Origin: JAJYKN01 sp035516155
GTDB taxonomy: Bacteria; Nitrospirota; UBA9217
Assembly (NCBI GenBank): GCA_035516155.1
Contig: DATJAP010000011.1
Location: 62,001-126,000, forward strand
Length of the DNA stretch: 64,000 bases
Reading direction: 5' to 3'
Below the pieces are notes generated by a model. It ran no database searches. It saw only the letters and a program-made list of their open reading frames with translations, and was not told where the DNA came from. Below are positions 1-8,575 of the stretch, in pieces; position 1 is the stretch's first letter; every line of letters begins with the position of its first letter. A program made the translations under genes and the position numbers.

Positions 1-1020
1 TTTACTCTTTCGGCGGGAGCGGGATATACGAGGATTGCCAATTTGAGCCTTTATACGGGGTCGGCCTATTCACCGTCGGTCGGCACAGTTTCCTCCGGCG
101 GCAACAGTTCTCCCCCGCCGGTACCGGTGACGTCTCCCCCTACGGCCGGCAACTCTAATTCCGGCGGAGTTATTATTGCAAGTCCCGCACTACCTCTTGT
201 GGCTTTACCGGTACAGAGTACAACCGCCTCGATGTCCACAGGCTATCAACTGACGGAAAAAACATCGCTCCTGTCCCAGTATCAATATGTTGGGAGCTCT
301 TATCAACAACCGTATTATCGTGCCACATCCTATGACGTGCAGGCGGGGCTTACGACCGATTTCAGTGAGTACCTTCCCCGGGTGAAAGGCCTTCTGAATA
401 CGGAATACAGCCAGTATCTCTTGCCTGATTCAAGAACCATCAACGTAGCGGGTTCTATTGGTTTTTCCTACGCTGTCAGCGAGACCTGGAGCGTTCTCGC
501 TCAAGGCGGTATCCGCCGTACCGAGTCAGAACAATTTTTAAACACATGGGTTCCCAACGGCAACCCCGGTTCGTCCACTCTCGTCAGGGAGAGGCTCAAC
601 AATATTGCTTGGGGCCAAGTCGGTAATCTTTCCCTGAACTACCAAGGTGAATACATGGATGCACATCTTATGTATACCAAGGATCTTACCTTGGCCTCGG
701 GTCTCCAGTCCGCGACCGACGAAAACGACCTGCAGATCGCAGCCACGTACAAAATCAGTTATGAACTGTCGGTCTCACTGTCGGCCGAGTATACCACATA
801 CCAGTCGCCTGAACAGAATGCGGCCGTTGTCGTCAATCAGCGGGACATTAGCATCTCGCCGGTCATCCGGTACGACTTCTCAAGGGACTTAGCACTCGAG
901 GCAACCTACCAACAGATCAGGATCGATTACCATACAGAGAATACCGAGGCAAACAGACAGTCGTACTTCTTGCGTTTGACAGCCCGGTTCCCGTACTGCA
1001 GTTCGAGCCAGTACAAATAA
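1..1020 (+). CDS. Outer-membrane beta-barrel protein of an exopolysaccharide cluster (5' partial)
   Basis: The frame is open from the first base, so the N-terminus lies outside the window. The visible 339 residues are rich in alternating hydrophobic/polar strands with aromatic residues. They end in a penultimate aromatic-type strand (LRLTARFPY) typical of barrel closure. A Pro/Ser/Gly-rich linker lies near residues 35-70. The next two genes are a chain-length determinant and a tyrosine autokinase, the usual partners of the PEP-CTERM/XrtA-associated porin family. A role as outer-membrane export channel or barrel for an exopolysaccharide is inferred from this context. I cannot name the exact family without a profile search. 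Confidence 0.75.
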   Translation, partial: FTLSAGAGYTRIANLSLYTGSAYSPSVGTVSSGGNSSPPPVPVTSPPTAGNSNSGGVIIASPALPLVALPVQSTTASMSTGYQLTEKTSLLSQYQYVGSSYQQPYYRATSYDVQAGLTTDFSEYLPRVKGLLNTEYSQYLLPDSRTINVAGSIGFSYAVSETWSVLAQGGIRRTESEQFLNTWVPNGNPGSSTLVRERLNNIAWGQVGNLSLNYQGEYMDAHLMYTKDLTLASGLQSATDENDLQIAATYKISYELSVSLSAEYTTYQSPEQNAAVVVNQRDISISPVIRYDFSRDLALEATYQQIRIDYHTENTEANRQSYFLRLTARFPYCSSSQYK

Positions 1021-1034
1021 TCATAGGAGCGTTA

Positions 1035-2609
1035 ATGATGGAGGAAGCCAAAATAACAAGTACCAAGGATGTGGTCAGGATCATCAAAAGGAGGCGATGG
1101 GCGCTTATCATTCCAGCTCTGATTGTTCCGCTACTTTCCGTGTTGGTCATCTTGCTCTGGAAGCCTGTCTATCGCTCCACGTCCACGATTCTGATCGAGG
1201 AGCAGGAAATCTCCCGGGAGTACGTGATGGCGGCCGTGACGAGCTACGCGGAACAGCGTCTGCAGATCATTAACCAGCGGATTATGAGCGCCGGCCGGCT
1301 GCTTGAGATCATCAACCGATTCAACCTGTATGCAGATAAGCGAAACAAGATGACGTCGGAAGAGATCATCGAGAACATGCGAAAGAAGGACATTAAGTTC
1401 GAGACCATAATGGCTGACGTTATTGATCGGAGGACAGGACAGAAAACGGCTGCTACCATCGCATTTACCGTCTCCTACGAGGGACACAATCCTCAAGTGG
1501 TCCAGCAGGTCGCGAATGAGCTTGCGTCCCTTTATCTTGAGGAGAACATGAAGGTTGTGGGGCAGCAGACGGAAGGTACGACGAAGTTCCTGGATGAGGA
1601 AATGAAATCCGTTCAGGCCGAACTTGTCGAGTTAGAAAGGAAAATCGCGGTTTACAAGGAGCGGCACAGCCAGGCCCTGCCTGATTTGTTACAGTTCAAC
1701 CTGCAATCCCTGGATTGGGACGAGCGGAACTGGGATCAATTGAACGAGCAGCTCCGGGCGCTCCGGGATAAGGAAAGCTACTACCAGTCAGAACTGGCCA
1801 CAATGGTGCCAGACGCGACCAACCAGGATAAAGATCGGCTGAAGGAGCTGCGGGTTGCCCTCGTCGACCTGAAGGCGAGGTATTCCGAAGAATACCCCGA
1901 CGTGATCAAGACCAAGGCGGAGATCGCTGTTTTGGAGAAGAAGCTCCAGGAAAAGGTGAGCGAACCCACCGATCAGAAAAAACCCGACAATCCCGCCTAC
2001 ATCGCGCTTGCCTCGGAGCTGGCCGGCGTCCAGGCGGACATCAAGTCCATTAAGCTGCAGATCGATGACATTGAGCGGAAACGGGAAGATTTCCAGCGCA
2101 GGCTGGAAGCATCTCCCAAAGTCGAGGAAGGGTTCAAAGACCTTATGGTCCAGCGGAACAATACCCAGGCTAAATATGACGATCTCATGAAAAAGTACAT
2201 GGAAGCCAAGGTGGCTTATGGCCTGGAAAAGGAGCAGATGGGTGAACGGTTTACATTGATCGATCCGGCAAGGCTCCCTGAAAAAGCGGTACGGCCGAAC
2301 CGTCCGATCATTCTTCTGATTGGGCTCATTCTTGGTATCGCATCCGGAGTAGGGACCGCGTCTCTCCAGGAGGTATCCGACCGGTCTGTCCGGAAGACGG
2401 AGGATTTGGCCAAAGTTTTTCCGTTTCCCGTTTTGTCGGAGATCCCGGAGATTGTCACGCTCGAGGACGAACAGCGAAATAAGAAACGATTGATAATAGC
2501 CTCCGTCTCTACCATCCTCTTCATACTGATCGTTGCCTTGGTTATCCAATTCTTTGTGATGGATTTGGACATCCTCTGGATCCGTATGATGAAATACATC
2601 GCTATGTAA
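1035..2609 (+). CDS. Wzz/GNVR-type polysaccharide chain-length determinant
   Basis: Inner-membrane polysaccharide co-polymerase, 524 residues. There is a membrane segment near residues 21-42 (LIIPALIVPLLSVLVILLW), then a long periplasmic coiled-coil region rich in Lys/Glu/Gln (about 150-400). A second membrane segment (about 425-445) follows the Pro-rich motif typical of Wzz proteins (ARLPEKAVRPNRP), and a third hydrophobic segment lies at about 485-510. The start follows the ribosome site AGGAGCG 5 bases upstream. It lies 14 bases after the barrel gene and just before the tyrosine kinase, so the three are probably one operon. This order matches XrtA-associated exopolysaccharide loci, where this protein sets polymer length and works with the cytoplasmic kinase. 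Confidence 0.9.
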   Translation: MMEEAKITSTKDVVRIIKRRRWALIIPALIVPLLSVLVILLWKPVYRSTSTILIEEQEISREYVMAAVTSYAEQRLQIINQRIMSAGRLLEIINRFNLYADKRNKMTSEEIIENMRKKDIKFETIMADVIDRRTGQKTAATIAFTVSYEGHNPQVVQQVANELASLYLEENMKVVGQQTEGTTKFLDEEMKSVQAELVELERKIAVYKERHSQALPDLLQFNLQSLDWDERNWDQLNEQLRALRDKESYYQSELATMVPDATNQDKDRLKELRVALVDLKARYSEEYPDVIKTKAEIAVLEKKLQEKVSEPTDQKKPDNPAYIALASELAGVQADIKSIKLQIDDIERKREDFQRRLEASPKVEEGFKDLMVQRNNTQAKYDDLMKKYMEAKVAYGLEKEQMGERFTLIDPARLPEKAVRPNRPIILLIGLILGIASGVGTASLQEVSDRSVRKTEDLAKVFPFPVLSEIPEIVTLEDEQRNKKRLIIASVSTILFILIVALVIQFFVMDLDILWIRMMKYIAM

Positions 2610-2640
2610 CGAAACCGCTATGACGGCTAGGAGAGAATCG

Positions 2641-3447
2641 ATGATGCATAAGATGAAGGAAATGATCGCCCTTATCAGGCAGAAGGGTGGAAATGGTCAC
2701 CTAAAAACAACTCCGCCTCCCCTCTGGGAACATGCCTCTGAGCAGGACAGGGAGCAAGCCGGATGGATATCGCCTGCCTATGTTCAGTCGCAGTCGGTCA
2801 AACTGGATCCGCTGCTCCTTGCCAGGAACCGTTGTCTCCTGTATCTGGACAACACCAGGGAAGCGGAGTCCTTCAGAGTATTACGAACACAGGTTCTGCA
2901 ACGGACTAGAGATTCGGGTGCCAACACAATTATGGTCACAAGCGCGCTCCCGGGCGAGGGAAAAACCATTACCGCCATCAATCTAGCCATCGCGATCGCG
3001 CGGGAATTCCAGCATACGGTCATGCTGGTCGACGGCGATCTGAGAAAGCAGAGCGTCCATAAATACCTGGGTTGCGGGGGTGGAAAGGGGCTCATGGATT
3101 ATCTTGCTGGCCGCTCGCCTTTTTCCGAACTGATCACGTGGGCTGGCATAGAAAAAATGACTGTTATTTCGGGCGGTAGCCTGCTGCAAGAAAGCGCCGA
3201 GATCCTCGGCTCTCCCCGCATGCGGGAACTGGTGCCAAGCATGAAGGGGCGCTATTCCGATCGGTATATCATTTTCGACGTACCTCCCATTCTGACCGGA
3301 GCCGACGTGCTGACAATGGCACCTCTAGTCGACAAGATACTCGTTGTTGTTCAGGCTGGCAAGACTTCAACGGACGACGTCAAGAAGGCCCTTCAGTACC
3401 TTCCGAAGGAGAAAATCCTCGGGTTGGTCCTGAACCGCTGTTATTGA
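2641..3447 (+). CDS. CpsD/CapB-type tyrosine autokinase of exopolysaccharide synthesis
   Basis: Cytoplasmic BY-kinase, 268 residues. It has a Walker A motif (GEGKT, about residue 105), a Walker A' motif (VMLVDGDLRK) and a Walker B-like motif (YIIFDVPP). It would pair with the preceding chain-length protein and control polymer assembly by autophosphorylation. The usual C-terminal tyrosine cluster is nearly absent: the protein ends LVLNRCY with a single terminal tyrosine. I place the start at 2641, because TAGGAGAG lies 5 bases upstream of it, whereas the upstream ATG at 2620 has no ribosome site. It is the last recognisable gene of the exopolysaccharide operon in this window. Confidence 0.88.
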   Translation: MMHKMKEMIALIRQKGGNGHLKTTPPPLWEHASEQDREQAGWISPAYVQSQSVKLDPLLLARNRCLLYLDNTREAESFRVLRTQVLQRTRDSGANTIMVTSALPGEGKTITAINLAIAIAREFQHTVMLVDGDLRKQSVHKYLGCGGGKGLMDYLAGRSPFSELITWAGIEKMTVISGGSLLQESAEILGSPRMRELVPSMKGRYSDRYIIFDVPPILTGADVLTMAPLVDKILVVVQAGKTSTDDVKKALQYLPKEKILGLVLNRCY

Positions 3448-3617
3448 CGTCTCATAAACAGTTATCCTCCAGGTTTTAATGAGATACAGGGTAATCGATC
3501 AGAACCAGATTCCCGCTCAGAATTTTTGTGGAAATTACAAAAACAGGCGCGCCGAATGTTAAGGTTAGTATGAAACAATTAATTAGCCGAAATTGCGGAA
3601 GAACAGAGGGTGGAGCG

Positions 3618-3755
3618 ATGGAAAAACTGACAAAGATCATCGATTTCCTCAAGATACTCATGGACAGAAAGTTCACGGGTTCGATTAAGATTAAGTTCAC
3701 TCGCGGGACTGTCGAGCGAGTGGAGCAGTTCGAAGAAATATTGAAGAACAAGTGA
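3618..3755 (+). CDS. Small DUF2292/YezD-like protein
   Basis: A 45-residue protein with a basic, amphipathic first half (EKLTKIIDFLKIL) and a second half that reads as two short strands (KFTGSIKIKFTRG, then VERVEQFEEI). This strand pattern is that of the small DUF2292/YezD family, in which the end of the protein describes binding to an undefined ligand. Function is unknown. The start was chosen because GGGTGGAGCG lies immediately upstream. Longer in-frame starts have no ribosome site. It stands alone after the exopolysaccharide operon. Confidence 0.55.
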   Translation: MEKLTKIIDFLKILMDRKFTGSIKIKFTRGTVERVEQFEEILKNK

Positions 3756-4432
3756 TAAGGGACTTTTGCTGATCGGCATGCCTTAGGAGGGGATCAGAAA
3801 GCCCGAAGCAAGAAGGTGCGCGCATCTCGTTGCGAGCTGGCTCTTTTCGAGCGGGTATGAGGAAAAATCTCTTGCGGGTACAGAGTATGAGCGGACAGAA
3901 CCAAGAAGGCTCTGTGTGCGGTATTGACGCTTATGCCGGGGAGCGATAGTTTTTGGCAATCCCTGCCCAAAAGCGCGCAGAAGACCATGAGCAAAAACCT
4001 GTCTGAAAGCGTACAAGCCGTAGGCTGGAAATGTTTTTCGTGATTCAAAGACAGCATGGAATTTCTCCAACGTGCCCCTAGTGCCTAATATCATCAGGAT
4101 AACATAGTTTTGGATACCCAAATATCGGAAGAGGATATTGACTCTGGCCCGCTCATTCCCCTGGCAAGCGCGAAGCGCCAGGAGGGGCCGAGCGGACAGG
4201 GTTGCTTTGTTTGTGTGTCGGTTCTCTTTTTGAGAGATCACAACTGAAATAGTCTTGCACTAAACATGCATTATTAGTGGGCATTTGCGCACCTGCCTGA
4301 TTTATTTTACTCCTTCAAAAACGTTGTTATTGATCCAGCAATACATTGGGCCTGTTCATCGCTTGTCACCGAGAATTGTGCCGGAGTGCTGTGCATACCT
4401 TATGTGATGGGAGCTGAGCTGTGGGGGATGAT
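3756..4432. other. Intergenic stretch without a convincing gene
   Basis: A 152-codon open frame exists on the minus strand (3783-4241). It has no ribosome site, an odd composition rich in Arg, Ala, Ser and Tyr, and no family resemblance I can name. I regard it as chance or a decayed gene. No terminator with a T-run was seen after the kinase operon. Confidence 0.4.
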
Positions 4433-4822
4433 ATGAAGAATGATATGAGAACAGGTGAGTTGTTTCGCATCTTGGTTATATCGGTTTCGCTCCTCATCCA
4501 GTCATGCGGTAGCGGAGCGCCGGACAGCAGTGGAATTCCAAACAACTATACGGTAGGCGGCTCCGTATCCAACCTCGTCGACAACGGACTTGTGCTTCAG
4601 AATAACGGCTGTGATGACCTTGTAATTTCAACTAGCAGTACTTCTTTTACTTTTCCGACGACCATTGCTGACGGAGATGACTACAATGTCACAGTAAAGA
4701 CCCAGCCTGAAACGCAGCTTTGTATGGTAACGCAAGCCAGTGGGACAGTTTCCGGCACAAATGTGACGAATGTCGGAGTTCAATGCTCTCTCCGACCGGA
4801 ATTTATGCTAATTAGAGAATAG
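4433..4822 (+). CDS. Small lipoprotein with one YTVGG-type repeat domain
   Basis: 129 residues with a lipoprotein signal: a hydrophobic run (ILVISVSLLI) followed by the lipobox IQSC, with Cys near residue 26. After it comes one copy of a domain seen as tandem repeats in large secreted proteins of Desulfuromonadales and related bacteria. It begins YTVGGSVSNL, has VLQNNGCDDL in the middle, and ends with a VSGTNVTNVGVQCS-like strand. The domain looks complete, but only one copy is present and the protein stops soon after, so this may be a truncated relative. GGGGG lies 5 bases before the ATG at 4433, which makes this start more likely than GTG 4421. Confidence 0.6.
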   Translation: MKNDMRTGELFRILVISVSLLIQSCGSGAPDSSGIPNNYTVGGSVSNLVDNGLVLQNNGCDDLVISTSSTSFTFPTTIADGDDYNVTVKTQPETQLCMVTQASGTVSGTNVTNVGVQCSLRPEFMLIRE

Positions 4823-5099
4823 TCTTGCAAAGACGGCACGATCTATACATAAATGTTGAGGAGCCATACATATTATTTACAGTCGCGGCAAATGCAGCGC
4901 CTTTTAAATTGGGATCCCAACCGATTTACGAAAATTAAACATCTTATTCGTCTCGTAAGAAACCTGCGCATCAACAACCAACTTCAGAACAAAAAAACAA
5001 CTATTTTGTCGGCATCTCCCTGTTGAACAGATTTTTGTGACGTTACCCGGGGTAAAAGTCAATCCCGAAAACCATCACTCTGGAACGATGGTGCAATCT

Positions 5100-5264
5100 T
5101 TACGTCTGTCGGAGGAAATACGCAAGGCTTTCCTGGTATGAGCGGTCTACTTCTTCCGGAGGGAACCCGAGTTCCCGCACAAGCCACTGGACGGCTTCGG
5201 CAAGCTGGGCGGATTCTTTTTCATTCAGATGTGGGGTGACCATCATCACGCTTGGTACCGGCAT
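5100..5264 (-). CDS. Small DUF3562-like helical protein
   Basis: A 54-residue protein (starts MPVPSVMMV, ends AYFLRQT). Its middle reads as a helix-turn-helix pair with the pattern found in two other proteins of this window (18962-19192 and 26487-26744): a helix with Ala/Leu, then a Pro-Glu-(E/D)-(V/I) turn, then a Tyr-rich helix. This copy stops just after the Tyr helix, so it lacks the usual basic C-terminal segment. The start follows GGGAGGTG. Function is unknown. Confidence 0.5.
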   Translation of the reverse strand: MPVPSVMMVTPHLNEKESAQLAEAVQWLVRELGFPPEEVDRSYQESLAYFLRQT

Positions 5265-5745
5265 AGACACCTCCCTGGTTCCTGGTTTTTTAAACAATAT
5301 TCAGCAGCTCAAACTTATATTCGATCTGCTCGCGTCAAATGCCCCCTTCTCCAACATCCTGCACCATGAGGGAAGGCAAACATCTGTATCGGAGGAACTT
5401 CTGCGAGTCTGGAAGAAATAACGGAGAGACAGTGTCTAGAGGGGACAATACGCCTGAAGCATTACATGAATATTGAAATAAGGTTAAAATTCCGTTAAAT
5501 GAATGCTTCGTTCGATTGACTCAGAGATAAAACGATGACCTGAAGAAGTATTTGACAGCCGAGATTACAGGTGAGGGCAGAAAATTCCAATAGATCTGAA
5601 ATTTATCATCATTTGGTGGAACAGCGAATGCTCGACTTCACACATTGTCCCTTACGAGATAATCATTGCCAGATGCGATTATTATTAAATCCATATTGTA
5701 GTATGCAACTCTAGATCAATTCAGAAATCATTCAGGTAGAATTCA
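5265..5745. other. Intergenic stretch, no supported gene
   Basis: A short plus-strand frame ends at 5421 but has no ribosome site and overlaps the start of the preceding small gene. The rest is AT-rich with no clear promoter, repeat or hairpin that I can defend. Confidence 0.4.
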
Positions 5746-6087
5746 TCAAGCCTCTCCACTCCCACCTTCAACCGAGTCGACCGCAATCTTTTCTGCTACG
5801 TCAAGGACCTTTTCCGCTGCCTGCTCGATAACTTCATCAGACGTTTTTGCCTTAGAAAGAATAAAAAAACCCTGTTTTTCAAGAAAGCTGATGATCTGCT
5901 CGTGTTTGATCTTATTTTCATCGAAATGCATTAATGCGCTGCCAGTAACAGGGTTGGTTTCTACCGACGTTATCCCTTCCAAACACCCTATAGCCTTTTC
6001 AAAAGTAGCCGCATTCTGCGGATTATCGTGGATGAATGGCGTTTGAATTCTTAGTCTGCCGGGGACATAATTATAATAATAATCCAT
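5746..6087 (-). CDS. HMA_2-type small protein (no CxxC)
   Basis: 113 residues. The first 75 form a ferredoxin-like HMA_2 domain with the hallmarks shared by four proteins in this window: a GRLR motif after a first strand (VPGRLRI), an N-x-x-T-G-S motif (NPVTGSALMHF), and a final helix-strand (IISFLEKQGFF). The metal-binding CxxC of true heavy-metal-associated domains is absent, so copper binding should not be assumed. The C-terminal part is an acidic helix (VIEQAAEKVLDVAEK). The start at 6087 is set by AAAGGAGA upstream. Family function is unknown. Confidence 0.75.
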   Translation of the reverse strand: MDYYYNYVPGRLRIQTPFIHDNPQNAATFEKAIGCLEGITSVETNPVTGSALMHFDENKIKHEQIISFLEKQGFFILSKAKTSDEVIEQAAEKVLDVAEKIAVDSVEGGSGEA

Positions 6088-6315
6088 AAAATTCTCCTTT
6101 CTTAAACACCGATTATACAGAGGGAAGTTGATTATGTCCAGGTTCATTATGCCGTAACGACATACCAACCACTATGAACAATCGTAACAAAAGAAAGATA
6201 GTGCAAGCATCGTAAAGACCCCGCCGACAACTACCACGATTAAGCCGCCAGTTTTTCCCCGACCGAACTCTCTTCGGTCAACTTGAGCTATGTCGGAAAA
6301 TGCGGCGCTTTCTTT

Positions 6316-6462
6316 TTAAATGATGATCCATGGATCCGTGATTTCTTTCACTTCGGAATCCAGTACTTTGTTATCTTTCATGACGATAGGAATATTATCT
6401 CCATGTCGAGCGGTACCGGCAATCACTCCGGAATTAAGCGTCACCGTCGTAACGTCGTTCAT
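6316..6462 (-). CDS. Possible short coding frame or remnant, unknown function
   Basis: 48 codons from an ATG. The same frame continues open upstream, without a stop, to about 6585. The translation looks protein-like: a Cys-x-x-Cys pair just upstream of the ATG (CYSC), then TVTLNSG, ARHGDNIPIV and VLDSEVKEITDPW. No ribosome site precedes the ATG and I recognise no family. It may be the 3' remnant of a longer gene whose front has been lost. Confidence 0.3.
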   Translation of the reverse strand: MNDVTTVTLNSGVIAGTARHGDNIPIVMKDNKVLDSEVKEITDPWIII

Positions 6463-7354
6463 CCGGGCGCAAGAGTAACACGCAAAGCCGGGATCAGAAT
6501 AATTTGAATCGTTTAGTAGAATTAACCCATCTTGTTCCGCAAAACTTTTTGGTTCTTGCGAGACTTGCTCTACGGAGTTTATCTAATGTAAATATTACTG
6601 AAGAAATACAGCCGACGTTAGCCATTATCTTTACGTATAATCTATGCCTTTTCCCACGCGTTATCAAGAATATATTTCGGATGGACTAAACGTCACTAGT
6701 AAATCTATTAAACTGCAGCTCTTATCCTGATTCTATGGTTAACGATATCACAGTGGTGTTGCGGCAGATCGATGGCAACCGATGCCCGTTCTTGTGATCA
6801 AGGTATGAACTGTGTCCATAAATCGGATGACAAAGGGCCAATGATCTTTGGGCCCGGCTCTAAGTAGGGATACTTTGACGAGGGAATATCCTTGATTGAG
6901 AGAAAGATCTAAAATTGCGACGAATGAGGAACCCTTTACTCTAATTGTTGTTGACGGCGCTTTTATCCGTAGCCAGAGAGCTGATTACATCAGCTTTGAA
7001 AACAATACCGTCTATATAATAATAAGAAAACGGTGTCGGACTTCACTGTTCGCCATGAAACCATTCACTGGAGTGCCAATGTGGGAAATGAGGCTCACGG
7101 ATCCGAATTATTTATCGCCTGAGCTTCTTACTGAATCATCCCTTCCTCAGGTGTTGCCGGAATATCTTTTATCGTGTAGAAATCGGACGTGTAAATGGGT
7201 GGATAATGCAGAGGGAAGGGGAAGCCATCGGCTTTGCAGATACAGCGATTCGCCATGCAATATTGAGAGTCTTGGACAGGCGGCACAGCAAATCACGTGC
7301 TCGTGAAATTGAAAAACAGGATAGAGATTGCCATGAAGAGGTAAAATGAAATAG
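6463..7354. other. Sparse region, no firmly supported gene
   Basis: A plus-strand frame at 6896-7306 (136 codons, TTG start, no ribosome site) contains several Cys residues but no recognised motif. I do not call it a gene. Nothing else of note was seen here. Confidence 0.35.
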
Positions 7355-7611
7355 TCAGGAAGAGCTCAAGGCAAGCTGTCTGACTTTAAGAATCCCGGTG
7401 AAATCCGCGAGCAACCTTTTCCTTAACAGGCGCCGGGGGAAATCAAGAATTCGCTTTCCAGTCCGAGCCAAGAAACGTTCCATGCCAAGGCGCGTGGCCA
7501 GAAACCCGTCCGCTGTCGTCGAGAAAGGGGGCAGACACCCAAGTCCCGTATCTTCATCCTTCGCTGATGCCGAATGCATTTTGTATATTCCCAGCAGTTT
7601 GTTCTGTTCAT
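7355..7611 (-). pseudogene. Frameshifted 2CW-type small cysteine protein
   Basis: From an ATG preceded by TAGAGGA the frame reads MNRTNCWEYTKC then RDLGVCP. This is the opening of the small two-CW (NCWEf.KC ... LGVCPa) family common in Geobacter-like and Nitrospirota genomes. After the CP motif the expected A-(D/G)-G-x-x-x-G pattern continues in another frame (STTADGFL), which runs to a stop at 7355. A one- or two-base shift near 7520 therefore splits the gene, and the second conserved Cys-Trp is not recognisable. Such genes often sit beside signalling genes, as here next to a kinase-like gene. Confidence 0.4.
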
Positions 7612-7685
7612 TCCTCTATTTGTCTTCATTCTCGATGGTCACTCGCTGTCAAAGCCGACAACTATTCGCGATCAGAACATATCTG

Positions 7686-8543
7686 TCATCTGCTCTTTAT
7701 CACCCGCCCGGGAGACCGCTTCATAGTTGTCAGCGGGAGTGTGATCTCGACGATTGTTCCTTCTCCAGTCCTGCTGGACGCAGTGATGTTGCCGCCCAGC
7801 GCGTTGACCAGATTTTTGACAATCCGGAGGCCCAGGCCGGGAGTATCTTGTTCCTGCACTTCAGAATCGTGCGTGTGATCGGAGACGTCGAATAGTTCCT
7901 TGACCTGTTCCTGAGTCATTCCTCTGCCGTTGTCCGCGACGGTCATCCGGAGGAGGTCGTCTTCCTTGCAGAGAATTATGGCCACGCGGCCCCGGTCGGT
8001 GAATTTAACCGCATTGCTCATAAGCTCTGTCATAATCCGGCTTATCATGGCGGGGTCGGATTCAATGACAAGTGGAGTTGCGGCGGAGACGTCCATAATG
8101 GTTAACGGTTTGTTGCCGGCCAGTCTACGCCCCGTCTGTGAAACTTCATCCAGAAGCGTTACGATGTCGAATTGTTCATATGCTGGTTCGGGAGGCTCCA
8201 TCTCGATCCTCGCAAGATCAACGATATTGGAAATGACCGCGGAAAGGTTTGTGGCATCTCCTATGAGAAGCGAAAGCCTTTCCTGAACGCTTTTGAGCTC
8301 TCCTTTCTGGTATGCCACTCGTACGAGCTCTGCCATGCCGAGAAGTTCGTAGAGCGCAGAGCCTGCGTCGCGTGTCGCCCGTGAGACCTCGGGCGAGTGT
8401 GCACGAAGGTGGCCCGCGTTACCCCTGTGGCCGGGAGCACAAGATGCGTTTTGCGTCGGAGAGTGCAAAGCTTCGAGGACCGCCGGCATGCATTGCAAAA
8501 CGGTTTTTCTAGAGTAAGTTGAGGGACTCTGTGTCGGCTTCAT
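7686..8543 (-). CDS. Soluble histidine-kinase-like protein lacking the phospho-acceptor histidine
   Basis: 285 residues, no membrane segment. The C-terminal half is a good HATPase_c domain: N-box ELMSNAVKFT, G1 DNGRGM, G2 GLGLRIVKNLV. The HisKA-like helix is recognisable by LGMAEL, but by eye the position of the His in the usual SHExRTPLN motif is occupied by Arg (about residue 58). A second helix with NLSAVISNIVDLARIE follows. The start at 8543 has a strong AAAGGAGA. It lies 32 bases after the flippase gene and is likely the last gene of the operon that begins at 13635. It may be a non-catalytic partner or an ATPase-only regulator. Confidence 0.75.
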   Translation of the reverse strand: MKPTQSPSTYSRKTVLQCMPAVLEALHSPTQNASCAPGHRGNAGHLRAHSPEVSRATRDAGSALYELLGMAELVRVAYQKGELKSVQERLSLLIGDATNLSAVISNIVDLARIEMEPPEPAYEQFDIVTLLDEVSQTGRRLAGNKPLTIMDVSAATPLVIESDPAMISRIMTELMSNAVKFTDRGRVAIILCKEDDLLRMTVADNGRGMTQEQVKELFDVSDHTHDSEVQEQDTPGLGLRIVKNLVNALGGNITASSRTGEGTIVEITLPLTTMKRSPGRVIKSR

Positions 8544-8575
8544 GGTTTCTCCTTTATGGCGATTAGTGCCGGAAG

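Noticed and set aside
3783..4241. 152-codon minus-strand open frame
   Set aside because: No ribosome site, no family resemblance, and a composition unlike neighbouring genes.
5746..6087. Calling the HMA_2 proteins copper chaperones
   Set aside because: None of the four copies has the CxxC needed for copper binding.
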